64,000 nucleotides of DNA, from positions 1 to 64,000 of the forward strand of contig SAQR01000037.1 in the NCBI GenBank assembly GCA_004020365.1, read 5' to 3'. The notes under the pieces were generated by a model. It ran no database searches. It was not told the origin of the DNA and was given only the letters and a program-made list of their open reading frames with translations. Source of the DNA: Mesorhizobium sp. GTDB lineage: Bacteria; Pseudomonadota; Alphaproteobacteria; Rhizobiales; Rhizobiaceae. This document shows positions 53,486 through 62,222 of the stretch, one piece after another (the stretch's first letter is position 1; the number at the start of each line of letters is the position of its first letter). A program made the translations under genes and the position numbers.

Positions 53486-55435
53486 ATGCGCGACAACCAC
53501 TCCGACGTCTTCGATCTGTTTTCGGAGATTTACACCAATGCGGCGCAGGAGGAGATAAGCATCCAGCAATATCTCCTTGCCTGCCGCGAGGATAAATCGA
53601 TGTATGCCTCGGCGCCCGAGCGGATGGTCGAGGCGATCGGCGAGCCCACCCTGATCGACACCAGCATGGATGAGCGGCTCGGTCGCATTTTCTCGAACAG
53701 GACAATCAAGGTCTACCCGACCTTCTCCGAGTTTTATGGCATGGAGGACACGATCGAGCGCATCGCCGGCTATTTCCGCTATGCCTCGCAAGGGCTCGAG
53801 GAGCGCAAGCAGATTCTATATCTGCTCGGCCCGGTCGGCGGCGGCAAGTCCTCGCTCGCCGAACGGCTGAAGAAGCTGATGGAGGAGCGTCCGATCTATA
53901 CGCTGAAGGTCGGCGACCAGATCAGCCCGGTTTTCGAATCGCCGCTCGGGCTTTTCAATCCTGACCGCATGGGCGATCTTTTGGAGGACAAATACGGCAT
54001 CGCGCGGCGCCGGCTGAACGGCCTTATCTCGCCATGGGCGGCCAAGCGCCTCGACGAACTGTCCGGCGACATCTCCAAATTCAGCGTCGTCAAGCTGATG
54101 CCTTCGCGGCTACGCCAGATCGGCATCGCCAAGACCGAGCCAGGCGACGAGAACAACCAGGACGTTTCGGCCCTGGTCGGCAAGGTCGACATAAGGCAGC
54201 TCGAGCATTTCAGCCAATCCGATCCGGACGCCTATTCCTTCAGCGGCGGCCTGAACCGGACCACGCAGGGGCTGCTCGAGTTCGTCGAGATGTTCAAAGC
54301 GCCGATCAAGGTCCTGCATCCGCTGCTGACCGCTACCCAGGAAGGCAGCTACAACGGTACGGAAAACTTCGGATCTTTCCCGTATCAGGGCATCGTCGTG
54401 GCCCATTCCAACGAATCGGAATGGCTGCAGTTCAAGAACAACAAGAACAACGAGGCGTTCCTCGACCGTATCCTGGTGGTCAAGGTGCCGTATTGCCTGC
54501 GGGTCACCGAAGAAAGGCAGATCTACGAAAAGCTGCTGCGCGAAAGCGAATTGGCCTCCAGTTCCTGTGCACCGGAGGTTCTCGACATTCTCAGCCGGTT
54601 CACCGTCTCGACCCGTCTGGCCGAGCACGATAATTCGCCGCTCTACACGAAGATGCGCGTTTATGACGGCGAGAACCTCAAGGACATAGATCCCAAGGCG
54701 AAGTCGGTTCAGGAATACCGCGATGCCGCCGGGGTCGATGAAGGCATGACCGGCGTCAGCACGCGCTTTGCCTTCAAGATCCTGTCGCAGACCTTCAACT
54801 ACGATACCAAGGAAGTGGCCGCCGATCCGGTGCATCTGATGTACATTCTGGAGGAGGCGATCAAGCGCGAGCAGTTCCCCAAGGAAACGGAAGCCGCCTA
54901 TCTCGACTTCATTAAGTCGGAACTGGCCACGCGTTATGCCGAGTTCATCGGCCATGAAATTCAGAAAGCCTATCTGGAATCCTACAGCGAATACGGCCAG
55001 AATCTGTTCGACCGCTACATCGCCTATGCCGATGCCTGGATCGAGGACCAGGACTACAAAGACCCCGATACCGGCCAGATCCTCAATCGCGAGGTGCTGG
55101 ACAACGAACTGTCGCAAGTCGAAAAGCCGGCCGGCATTGCCAACCCCAAGGACTTCCGCAACGAGGTCGTGAAGTTCACGTTGCGCGCCCGGGCGAGGAA
55201 TCATGGCCGCAACCCGTCATGGACAAGCTATGAAAAGCTGCGCGAAGTCATCGAGAAGCGGATGTTCGGCCAGGTCGAGGATCTGCTCCCGGTGATCAGC
55301 TTCGGCTCCAAGCAGGACAGCGTGACGGAGAAGCGGCATACCGAGTTCGTGCATCGGATGGTCGGACGCGGTTACACCGAACGTCAGGTCCGCCGGCTGG
55401 TGGACTGGTACATGCGGGTGAACAAGGCGGGCTGA
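53486..55435 (+). CDS. prkA: PrkA family serine protein kinase
   Basis: This 649-residue protein matches PrkA/YeaG: an AAA+ domain with Walker A GPVGGGKSS (about 125-133) and a C-terminal PrkA domain. In other bacteria this family acts in nutrient and stress response together with YeaH and SpoVR proteins. It is the first gene of a prkA-yeaH-spoVR unit (gaps of 19 and 9 bases). ATG 53486 (MRDNHSDVFDLFSEIY) has AGGA upstream and gives the family length; earlier codons from 53438 are low-complexity. Confidence 0.93.
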   Translation: MRDNHSDVFDLFSEIYTNAAQEEISIQQYLLACREDKSMYASAPERMVEAIGEPTLIDTSMDERLGRIFSNRTIKVYPTFSEFYGMEDTIERIAGYFRYASQGLEERKQILYLLGPVGGGKSSLAERLKKLMEERPIYTLKVGDQISPVFESPLGLFNPDRMGDLLEDKYGIARRRLNGLISPWAAKRLDELSGDISKFSVVKLMPSRLRQIGIAKTEPGDENNQDVSALVGKVDIRQLEHFSQSDPDAYSFSGGLNRTTQGLLEFVEMFKAPIKVLHPLLTATQEGSYNGTENFGSFPYQGIVVAHSNESEWLQFKNNKNNEAFLDRILVVKVPYCLRVTEERQIYEKLLRESELASSSCAPEVLDILSRFTVSTRLAEHDNSPLYTKMRVYDGENLKDIDPKAKSVQEYRDAAGVDEGMTGVSTRFAFKILSQTFNYDTKEVAADPVHLMYILEEAIKREQFPKETEAAYLDFIKSELATRYAEFIGHEIQKAYLESYSEYGQNLFDRYIAYADAWIEDQDYKDPDTGQILNREVLDNELSQVEKPAGIANPKDFRNEVVKFTLRARARNHGRNPSWTSYEKLREVIEKRMFGQVEDLLPVISFGSKQDSVTEKRHTEFVHRMVGRGYTERQVRRLVDWYMRVNKAG

Positions 55436-55454
55436 GCCCGGCCGGGATGGTTCC

Positions 55455-56765
55455 ATGCCGATCTTTGTCGATCGCCGACTGAACCCGAAGGACAAGAGCC
55501 TCGGCAACCGCCAGCGCTTCCTGAAGCGTGCGCGCGAAGAGCTGAAGCGAAGCATCCGGGATCGGATCCGTACCGGCAAGATCGCCGATGTCGACAGCGA
55601 GCACGCCGTCTCGATGCCGGCGAGGGGCACAGGCGAGCCGAGCTTCAGCGATGCCAAGGACAGCGGCAGGCGCCAGCACATCCTGCCGGGCAACAAGCAT
55701 TTCGCCCCGGGCGACCGGGTTCCCAAGCCCGGCCAGGGCGGTGGCGGCGGGTCTCCCGGGAAAACGGTCTCGGAGGACGATTTTCGTTTCGTGCTCTCGC
55801 GCGAGGAGGTGCTCGACCTGTTTTTCGAGGATCTCGAACTTCCCGACATGGTCAAGCTCAACCTCAAGGAGATCCTTTCCTTCAAACCGCGCCGCGCCGG
55901 ATTCGCGGCGACCGGTTCGCCGACCAACATCAATGTCGGGCGCACGATGCGAAACAGCCATGGTCGCCGGATTGCGCTAAGGCGCCCCAAGCAGGAGGAG
56001 CTTGATGCGATTGCGGAGCAACTCGCAATCCTGGAGGTCGAACCGCAGAGCGCGGCGCCGGTACGCCAGCGCATTGCCGCGTTGCGCGAGGAGCTTGAGC
56101 GACTTGAGCGCCGCCGCAAGCGGATCGCCTATGTCGATCCCGTCGACATCCGCTTCAACCGTTTCGACGCCCAGCCCGTGCCGAACGCCAATGCGGTCAT
56201 GTTCTGTCTCATGGACGTATCCGGCTCGATGGGCGAACGCGAGAAGGATCTGGCCAAGCGCTTCTTCGTGCTGCTGCACCTGTTCCTGAAACGGCGCTAC
56301 GATCGCACCGAAATCGTCTTCATCCGCCATACGCACGAGGCGCAGGAGGTGGATGAGGAAACCTTCTTCTACAATACGCAAAGCGGCGGCACGGTGGTTT
56401 CCACCGCACTTGAGGAAATGCACCGCATCATCGAGCAGCGCTATCCCAGCAAGGAGTGGAACATCTATGCCGCCCAGGCGTCGGACGGCGACAATTTCGT
56501 CACCGATTCCGAGGGCTGTATCGGCCTGATGGACGGCCAGATCATGCGCCTGTGCCAGTATTTCGCCTATGTCGAGATCATCGACGAACGTGAGAGCCAT
56601 ATTTTCGGCAGCACAGACAATGGGACCTCGCTCTGGCGCGCCTACAGCGTTGTCAACCAGAGATGGCCGAATTTCCAGATGAGCCGTATCGCCAACGCAG
56701 CCGACATTTATCCGGTCTTTCGCCAGCTCTTTGCCAGGCAGCCGGTCTTGCAGAAAAGCGCTTGA
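55455..56765 (+). CDS. YeaH/YhbH family protein (DUF444)
   Basis: This 436-residue protein starts MPIFVDRRLNPKDKSLGNRQRF and has FVLSREEVLDLFFEDLELPDMVKLNL. The C-terminal half has a von Willebrand A-like domain with the metal-site motif FCLMDVSGSMGEREKDLAKRFF. It belongs to the DUF444 family, which is always coupled with PrkA and SpoVR. The biochemical role is unknown. A Gly/Pro-rich stretch near residues 95-110 is a linker. Confidence 0.9.
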   Translation: MPIFVDRRLNPKDKSLGNRQRFLKRAREELKRSIRDRIRTGKIADVDSEHAVSMPARGTGEPSFSDAKDSGRRQHILPGNKHFAPGDRVPKPGQGGGGGSPGKTVSEDDFRFVLSREEVLDLFFEDLELPDMVKLNLKEILSFKPRRAGFAATGSPTNINVGRTMRNSHGRRIALRRPKQEELDAIAEQLAILEVEPQSAAPVRQRIAALREELERLERRRKRIAYVDPVDIRFNRFDAQPVPNANAVMFCLMDVSGSMGEREKDLAKRFFVLLHLFLKRRYDRTEIVFIRHTHEAQEVDEETFFYNTQSGGTVVSTALEEMHRIIEQRYPSKEWNIYAAQASDGDNFVTDSEGCIGLMDGQIMRLCQYFAYVEIIDERESHIFGSTDNGTSLWRAYSVVNQRWPNFQMSRIANAADIYPVFRQLFARQPVLQKSA

Positions 56766-56774
56766 GGGGAGCCG

Positions 56775-58391
56775 ATGGCGAATCAGACCAGCAAGTCGGG
56801 CCAGACCAGCAGGTCGGGCCAAATCAGCAAATCAACCAGCAAATCAGGCCAAACCAGCAAATCAGGTTTGCTCTTTTCAGGGTCGGACTGGGATTTCAAG
56901 ACACTGTCGCGCGCCTACGAAGCGATCGAGGCGATTGCGATCGAAGAGCTTCACCTCGACATCTATCCGGTGCAGATGGAGATCATCTCGTCCCAGCAGA
57001 TGCTCGACGCCTATTCCTCGGTCGGCATGCCGCTGATGTATCGCCATTGGTCCTTCGGCAAGCATTTTCTCTACCAGGAATTGCTCTATCGCAAGGGCGG
57101 GCGGGGGCTCGCCTATGAGCTGGTGATCAATTCCAATCCTTGCATCGTCTACCTGATGGAGGAAAACACCATGGCCCTGCAGGCCCTGGTGACAGCTCAT
57201 GCAGCGCTTGGCCATAATCATTTTTTCAAGAACAATCATCTGTTCCGGCAATGGACGGACGCCAGCGCGATCCTGAGCTATCTGGATTTCGCCAAGGGTT
57301 ACATTGCCCGTTGCGAGGAGCGGCACGGCGTCGCCGCGGTGGAGGCGATCCTCGATGCGGCACACGCGCTGATGGAACAGGGGGTCTTCAGATATCGCCG
57401 GCCGCCGAAGCTGTCGTCGGAGCGGCAGCGTGAAGGCGTTCGTGAGCGCCTGGAGTACGAAGAGCGTTCTTACAACGATCTGTGGCGCACGCTGCCGCCT
57501 TCGAAGGGCGGAGACAATGTTGGGGAAAAGAATTCCAACATCGCGGAGCGAAAGAAAACGCTCAAGCTGCCCGAGGAGAACCTGCTTTACTTCCTGGAAA
57601 AAAACAGCCTGGTCCTGGAGCCCTGGCAGCGTGAAATCGTCAGGATCGTCCGCGTCGTCGCGCAATATTTTTATCCGCAGCGGCAAACGCAGGTGATGAA
57701 CGAAGGCTGCGCCACCTTCGTGCACTACACGCTCATGAACATGCTGTTCGATCGCGGCCTGATCAGCGAAGGCGCGATGCTGGAAATCCTGCGCAACCAT
57801 TCTAACGTGATCTTTCAGCCGGGCTTCGACGACCCGCGGTTTTCCGGCATCAATCCTTATGCGTTGGGCCTCGACATGATGCAGGACATCCAGCGCATAT
57901 CAACAGAGCCGACCGCCGAGGATCGTGACTGGTTCCCCGATATCGCCGGCAACGGCAATTGGCGCGAAACCCTGCTCGACGCGTGGGCGAACCATCGCGA
58001 CGAATCTTTCATCCGCCAGTATCTGAGCCCCGCTTTGATGCGGAAATGGCGGTTCTTCATCCTCGCCGATGCTGCCAGCGAACCGCATTACGAAGTCGCG
58101 TCGATACACAATGAGCGTGGCTACGAAAAGATACGCGCCGGGCTCGCCCAGAGCTACGACATCGGCGCAAGCCGGCCGGATATCCAGGTGGTGGATGTCG
58201 ATCTGCTCGGCGACCGGCAGTTGCGACTGGAGCACAAGGTGAAGAACGGCATCATGCTGGAGGAGGCCAGTCGCGACGCCACGCTGCGCCATATCCGGAC
58301 CCTGTGGGGCTATGAGGTCAGCCTGGCGGCGATCGACGCGCAAACCGGCGGGAGGCTCAACGAACGTTCGACCAGCCAAATCGGGGAATAA
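56775..58391 (+). CDS. SpoVR/YcgB family protein with N-terminal SG(Q/I)TSKSG repeat
   Basis: This 538-residue SpoVR-family protein completes the PrkA trio. The family core begins near residue 35 (FSGSDWDFKTLSRAYEAIEAIAIEELHLDIYPVQMEII) and includes MNEGCATFVHYTLMNMLFD and the C-terminal DRQLRLEHKV region. Residues 2-31 are an unusual low-complexity stretch of NQTSKSG-type repeats coded by near-identical 18-bp units (56784-56870), not part of the normal family. The role in the stress response is unproven. Confidence 0.9.
   Translation: MANQTSKSGQTSRSGQISKSTSKSGQTSKSGLLFSGSDWDFKTLSRAYEAIEAIAIEELHLDIYPVQMEIISSQQMLDAYSSVGMPLMYRHWSFGKHFLYQELLYRKGGRGLAYELVINSNPCIVYLMEENTMALQALVTAHAALGHNHFFKNNHLFRQWTDASAILSYLDFAKGYIARCEERHGVAAVEAILDAAHALMEQGVFRYRRPPKLSSERQREGVRERLEYEERSYNDLWRTLPPSKGGDNVGEKNSNIAERKKTLKLPEENLLYFLEKNSLVLEPWQREIVRIVRVVAQYFYPQRQTQVMNEGCATFVHYTLMNMLFDRGLISEGAMLEILRNHSNVIFQPGFDDPRFSGINPYALGLDMMQDIQRISTEPTAEDRDWFPDIAGNGNWRETLLDAWANHRDESFIRQYLSPALMRKWRFFILADAASEPHYEVASIHNERGYEKIRAGLAQSYDIGASRPDIQVVDVDLLGDRQLRLEHKVKNGIMLEEASRDATLRHIRTLWGYEVSLAAIDAQTGGRLNERSTSQIGE
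56784..56870 (+). repeat. In-frame tandem repeat at the start of the SpoVR gene (about 18-bp units)
   Basis: Units of the form CAGACCAGCAAGTCGGGC recur with variants AAATCAGCAAATCAACC and CAAACCAGCAAATCAGGT. They code for repeats of QTSKSG. All units keep the reading frame, so copy-number change by multiples of 18 would lengthen or shorten the N-terminus without disrupting the protein. Confidence 0.7.
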
Positions 58392-58484
58392 CCAAAACCG
58401 GAATGCCAAAACCGGAATGCCAAGACCAGAATGGTTGGCGACGGCGTCGTTCTACAGCCGGGTTTCCACTCTTGGGTCCAATGC

Positions 58485-58730
58485 TCAGGGGTCCAATGCT
58501 CTGGCCGTCGGACCCGGGAAGGTCGGTCCCGGAGGAATCTCCGGTGGTATATCGGGAGGAATTTCGACGGGCTGCCTTACAGGGCTGGGAACGGGATCAG
58601 GCGAAGGCGGGGGAACGCCCGGCGGCTCACCCGGCGGAGTCTCCGGTGGAGCAGGCGGCCGGGCAGGCTCAGGATTGGGATTATCCGGTATCGGAACGGG
58701 ATTGTTCGGATCTGGATCAGGATCAGGCAT
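58485..58730 (-). CDS. Proline-rich small protein (uncertain)
   Basis: This 81-residue frame has a repetitive Pro, Asp, Glu and Asn composition (PDPDPDPNNPVPIPDNPNPEP, then PPETPPGEPPG and VEIPPDIPPEIPPGP). GGAGTCTCCG lies upstream of ATG 58730. Small proline-rich proteins of this type occur in Rhizobiales genomes, but the repetitive G-rich strand opposite could also be non-coding. Confidence is moderate at best. Confidence 0.45.
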   Translation of the reverse strand: MPDPDPDPNNPVPIPDNPNPEPARPPAPPETPPGEPPGVPPPSPDPVPSPVRQPVEIPPDIPPEIPPGPTFPGPTARALDP

Positions 58731-59047
58731 CGGAGACTCCCCGAAGTTTGCTTCCGTCGGCGCCGATGTGTTTCCACAGCTCCGGCGTCAACGAGCTCGT
58801 TTTTGCTGTCGACGCCGGCGTAGACGTGGGTCGTTTGCAGCGGGATGTGTCTCCTTCCGTTTCCTCGGAGGAGGATCATCCAGGATGACAACCATCGCGC
58901 CGAACGATGGTTCCCTGCCGTTGCGGTGGGGCTCAATGCTAGGGGCATTGAAAAATGGAGCGGCAGCTCCACCTTCGTCGCCTTTACCGCATCGGGGAGC
59001 ACGCTATCTACGCCGCGTATTGCCAGGACGGTTCAGGGAGGAACAGC
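58731..59047. other. Intergenic region, no gene seen
   Basis: About 317 bp between the proline-rich frame and the next membrane protein gene contain only unsupported short frames. Confidence 0.3.
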
Positions 59048-59542
59048 ATGCGCGCGTTCATGATTGTCACCCTTCTTCTAGTCGCAACCACGATGGCGCT
59101 CTCGCTTGCGCACGCTTTGGAGTTGCCAGGCAAGTTGCGCCTCAAGGAGGCCGCCTACAAATCTGTGCAGACGATCTACTATCCCGGTTTCACGATCGGC
59201 GGGTTTGCCGAGATCGGCGGCATCGTTGCACTCGCCATCCTGCTTTACCTTACGCCTTATCCAGGCGCTCGATTTTGGTGGACCTTGGCGGCCCTTGTCT
59301 TCCTGGTGGCGGAACATGCGGTCTATTGGCTGGTCACGCATCCCGTCAACAATTTCTGGGTGCAAGATGTCGCTGTCTCGAAACCAGCCGCGACGTTTTT
59401 TTCAATGCTCCGTCGGAAGCAAAGCGGCGACTGGACAGACCTGCGCGACGTTTGGGAAGCCTCGCACATCGCCAGGGCAGGCCTGGCGATGCTGAGCCTG
59501 ATCTCAATTGCCGTCGCAGCGACGTTTTTTGCTGGGGAGTGA
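59048..59542 (+). CDS. Four-helix membrane protein, DUF1772-like (uncertain)
   Basis: This 164-residue protein has hydrophobic helices near residues 4-25, 54-75, 82-100 and 145-162, a layout seen in DUF1772/anthrone-oxygenase-like proteins, though the match is not certain. GGGAGGAACAGC upstream supports ATG 59048. Function is unknown. It lies in the stress-gene neighbourhood. Confidence 0.6.
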   Translation: MRAFMIVTLLLVATTMALSLAHALELPGKLRLKEAAYKSVQTIYYPGFTIGGFAEIGGIVALAILLYLTPYPGARFWWTLAALVFLVAEHAVYWLVTHPVNNFWVQDVAVSKPAATFFSMLRRKQSGDWTDLRDVWEASHIARAGLAMLSLISIAVAATFFAGE

Positions 59543-59568
59543 ATAACGCGGAGAGATACGCAGCGGCG

Positions 59569-59775
59569 CTACTTGTTCGTCCGCATCTTTTGCCTTGGAT
59601 TGATCCCGCCAAGGGCGTTCGTGTCGTTCTCGACGTCGCCTTCGATGGTGTTTTCGCCTTCGAGCAAGACTTCGTCGCCTTCCTTGATTGTGCCCTTGGA
59701 GCTCCCGATACCGGGGTTGTTCCTCAGATCGGCGTCGCTCGGCTTTTTCCACTTTGGATGTTTGGTTCCGCTCAT
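59569..59775 (-). CDS. Small conserved Rhizobiales-type hydrophilic protein
   Basis: This encodes 68 residues that are polar and acidic/basic, starting MSGTKHPKWKKPSDADLRNNPGIGSSKGT, with a segment VLLEGENTIEGDVENDT. No family is recognised, but the codon pattern and AAGGAG nine bases before ATG 59775 support a real gene. An EcfG-type promoter candidate lies upstream at 59810-59834. Confidence 0.6.
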   Translation of the reverse strand: MSGTKHPKWKKPSDADLRNNPGIGSSKGTIKEGDEVLLEGENTIEGDVENDTNALGGINPRQKMRTNK

Positions 59776-59809
59776 GGCACAACTCCTTCGAAAAGGGTCC
59801 TGTTCTAGA

Positions 59810-59834
59810 AACAGCAGGGCGCGACGAATGTTCC
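59810..59834 (-). promoter_or_regulatory. Candidate EcfG-type stress promoter for the 59569-59775 gene
   Basis: On the minus strand GGAAC (59834 to 59830) is followed after 17 bases by GTT (59812 to 59810). The spacing agrees with GGAAC-N16/17-cGTT. Transcription would start near 59803, about 28 bases before the ATG. Confidence 0.5.
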
Positions 59835-59873
59835 GCCGAAACTCACCTTGATGCGGCTCTGTTGTGAGGCGGC

Positions 59874-59915
59874 TAAAGCGCGTCGCATTTGACCGGGCTC
59901 ACGCAACGCGCTTTA
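59874..59915. repeat. REP family B palindrome
   Basis: AAAGCGCGTCGCAT and the ACGCGCTTT arm around TTGACCGGGCTCACGCA. It sits directly before a family A repeat, the same A/B neighbour pairing as at 23575-23661 but in reverse order. Confidence 0.65.
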
Positions 59916-59927
59916 GGTTTTTGTTTT

Positions 59928-59979
59928 ATGCATGTCGTTATCGTAAAACCGCTGCACACTTTTGCGCGACATGCATTAG
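59928..59979. terminator. REP family A palindrome, ends the PIMT-esterase gene
   Basis: ATGCATGTCGTTATCG...GCGCGACATGCATTAG matches 19750-19800. Its TTA at 59976-59978 is the stop codon of the minus-strand gene that follows. It probably terminates that gene. Confidence 0.6.
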
Positions 59980-61970
59980 AGCCCGAACGGATAAGTGTCG
60001 GGAACGCCGGTTCCGACATGCTGCGGCCCAAGCGGCGTCACCGCGACAGTTTCGTCGAACCAGACGAACGCGTCAAACTGCCGGGACAGAGAGGCATCCG
60101 CGTAGTGGCTGCGCAGTTCGGTTTCCGGCCGATAGATCACGCCGATGAAACGCTCCAGGCGACGCTCCAGAAGCCGCTCGCGCAGCGTATCGTCGCGCTT
60201 GATGTCGAGCAGGAAACGCGAGACGCCGCAATCGTGGCAAAGCCGCTCGTAACTATCGCCATGCGAAGGCCGCACCCGCTTGATTTCCATCGGGCTGTCC
60301 CAGTCGGAGGCCGCGGCGACTGTCCCGGAATGCGTGCTGAGCCCGATCAAGGCTGCCTCGTCGCCGAAGCGCTGGCGGCAGAGCTGGCCGATGTTCACTT
60401 CGTCCCTGACAATCCCCATTTCGGTGTAGCGGGCATCTCCGATATGGGAATTATGCGCCCACACGACCGCCTTGGCGTTAGGCCCGCGAGCTTCCAGCAG
60501 ATGCTCCAGCGTCTCGAACATATGGGTGTCGCGCAGATTCCACGACTGCGCGCCGCCATAGTACATGATCCGGTAGTAGCGTTCCGCGGAGGCGATCAGC
60601 CGGGCATTCTGGGTCGCATCCAGGAAATCGACGCCGTCCTGCTGGGCATAGTCGAGCTGCCTGGCAAGCAGTTCGCGACATTGTTCGAGCACGGCCTGCT
60701 CGCATTTCCGGTAGCCGGAGGTGAGCGCGACACGGCCGTAGGTGGATGGTTCATGTTGCCAAGGCGTCAGGCAGCCATAGCGTTCACGCGCAATCTTTGC
60801 TGCCTGCGGATCGACCCGGTCGAGATATTGCAGGACCGCGGCGATCGATCCGCTCATATTGTAGATGTCGAGGCCATAGAATCCCGTCAGCCGGGACGAT
60901 AGCCTGATGCGCTCATTGTGCTGTCGCATCCAGTCGACGAATGCGGCAACGTCGGTGTTGCGCCACATCCAGGTGGGAAACCGCTGGAACGGCGGATCGG
61001 CCTTGGCCCGTGACGGCCGGTGGCGGACGTAGCGATCGATTGCTGCTGCATCGGGCCAGTCGGCCTCGACGGCGACGATGGTGAAGCCGTGCTTCTCGAT
61101 GAGCCTGCGGGTGATTGCGGCGCGGGCCCGGTAGAACTCCGACGTGCCGTGGCTCGCTTCACCGAGCAGCACGACGCGCCGGTCGCCAAACCGGTCGAAC
61201 AATTCGCCGAACGCCGGATCGTCGAAATCCGGCAGCGGTTCGGCCGCCGCCGCGATCATCTCCGGCAGGCTGCGCGTGCGTGCGCGTGCGGGCGGACGAT
61301 CGTTGGCGATACGGTTGCCGCTTTCTGGCCAGCCCTGCTCGCCGATGAGCGGGACAAATCGGACGCCGCCGAAATCCTCCTCGCTGTAGGTTGCAGCGCC
61401 GGTTCGGGTGACCTTGAGAAGGCGCTGATCATGCGGTTCGTCGCCGACCGGGATGACGAGCCTGCCGCCGACGTCGAGCTGTTCCTGAAGGGCAAGCGGC
61501 GCACCGGGTCCGCCGGCGGCGACCAGAATGGCGTCGAAGGGCGCTGCTTCGGGCCAGCCTTTGGTGCCATCGCCGGTGCGGACTTCGATATTGTCATAGC
61601 CAAGCTCTTCGAAGCGCTGTCTCGCCGTTTCGGCCAACCCGGCGTGGCGCTCGATCGTGTAGACGCGTTCGACGATCCGGCTCATCACGGCAGCCGCGTA
61701 GCCCGAGCCGGTGCCAACTTCCAGGACATGATCGCCCGGTCCGATTTCCGCCATCTCGATCATCAGGGCGACGATGTAGGGCTGCGATATCGTCTGACCC
61801 TCGGCGATCGGCAGCGGCCCATCCTCATAGGCGAATTCTTCAAAGCCGGGAGCGACGAATGCCTCGCGCGGAACCTCGCGCATCGCTTCCAGCACCTCGC
61901 GGTCACGAATGCCACGGCGGCTGAGATGGATCTCGACCATTCGGTCGCGTGCGTCGGAAAGATCGAGCAT
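59976..61970 (-). CDS. Fusion of protein-L-isoaspartate O-methyltransferase and erythromycin esterase-like domain
   Basis: This 664-residue protein has an N-terminal PIMT domain (about 1-215) with QTISQPYIVALMIEMAEIGPGDHVLEVGTGSGYAAAVM for S-adenosylmethionine binding and GDGTKGWPEAAPFDAILVAAGGP. PIMT repairs damaged aspartyl residues in proteins. A C-terminal erythromycin esterase-like domain (about 240-655) follows, with VVLLGEASHGTSEFYRARA and AVVWAHNSHIGDARYTEMG. No macrolide esterase activity is implied. The same domain pair is found in other Rhizobiales. It may be a stress-repair protein; an EcfG-like motif lies upstream. Confidence 0.88.
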   Translation of the reverse strand: MLDLSDARDRMVEIHLSRRGIRDREVLEAMREVPREAFVAPGFEEFAYEDGPLPIAEGQTISQPYIVALMIEMAEIGPGDHVLEVGTGSGYAAAVMSRIVERVYTIERHAGLAETARQRFEELGYDNIEVRTGDGTKGWPEAAPFDAILVAAGGPGAPLALQEQLDVGGRLVIPVGDEPHDQRLLKVTRTGAATYSEEDFGGVRFVPLIGEQGWPESGNRIANDRPPARARTRSLPEMIAAAAEPLPDFDDPAFGELFDRFGDRRVVLLGEASHGTSEFYRARAAITRRLIEKHGFTIVAVEADWPDAAAIDRYVRHRPSRAKADPPFQRFPTWMWRNTDVAAFVDWMRQHNERIRLSSRLTGFYGLDIYNMSGSIAAVLQYLDRVDPQAAKIARERYGCLTPWQHEPSTYGRVALTSGYRKCEQAVLEQCRELLARQLDYAQQDGVDFLDATQNARLIASAERYYRIMYYGGAQSWNLRDTHMFETLEHLLEARGPNAKAVVWAHNSHIGDARYTEMGIVRDEVNIGQLCRQRFGDEAALIGLSTHSGTVAAASDWDSPMEIKRVRPSHGDSYERLCHDCGVSRFLLDIKRDDTLRERLLERRLERFIGVIYRPETELRSHYADASLSRQFDAFVWFDETVAVTPLGPQHVGTGVPDTYPFGL

Positions 61971-62222
61971 CTTTTTGCTCCTCTTGCGAGCCCCCCGATT
62001 GTCCCCTGATCGTGCCCGACAGCTCCTCGGCTATGCGCTCGGCCTCGGCAACTGATGTCCGGCGGCTAGTCTCCTTAACCGCTGGCGAGCTTCCGGGTTC
62101 CTGCAAAAGAGCGATTGGCGGGCACAACAGCGGCTCCAGCCGAACTTATTTGCGAAAGAATCCTTCCTCCGGGGCGATGCCACTCCAGATATCGACGGGC
62201 GAACGCATCTGGAGACGTTTCG
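61971..62222. promoter_or_regulatory. Divergent control region, PIMT fusion and phosphoketolase
   Basis: About 250 bp lie between the two divergent genes. On the minus strand GGAAC (62101 to 62097) and GTT (62079 to 62077) are 17 bases apart, fitting an EcfG promoter for the PIMT fusion. The phosphoketolase side has GGAG eight bases before its ATG and no clear promoter match. Confidence 0.4.

Noticed and set aside
58485-58870. Plus-strand glycine-rich protein at the proline-rich locus
   Set aside because: The plus-strand frame lacks a ribosome site; the minus-strand proline-rich frame has one, though it too is uncertain.
59976-61250. Macrolide resistance gene
   Set aside because: The erythromycin-esterase-like domain is fused to PIMT and such domains are widespread in environmental bacteria without resistance function.
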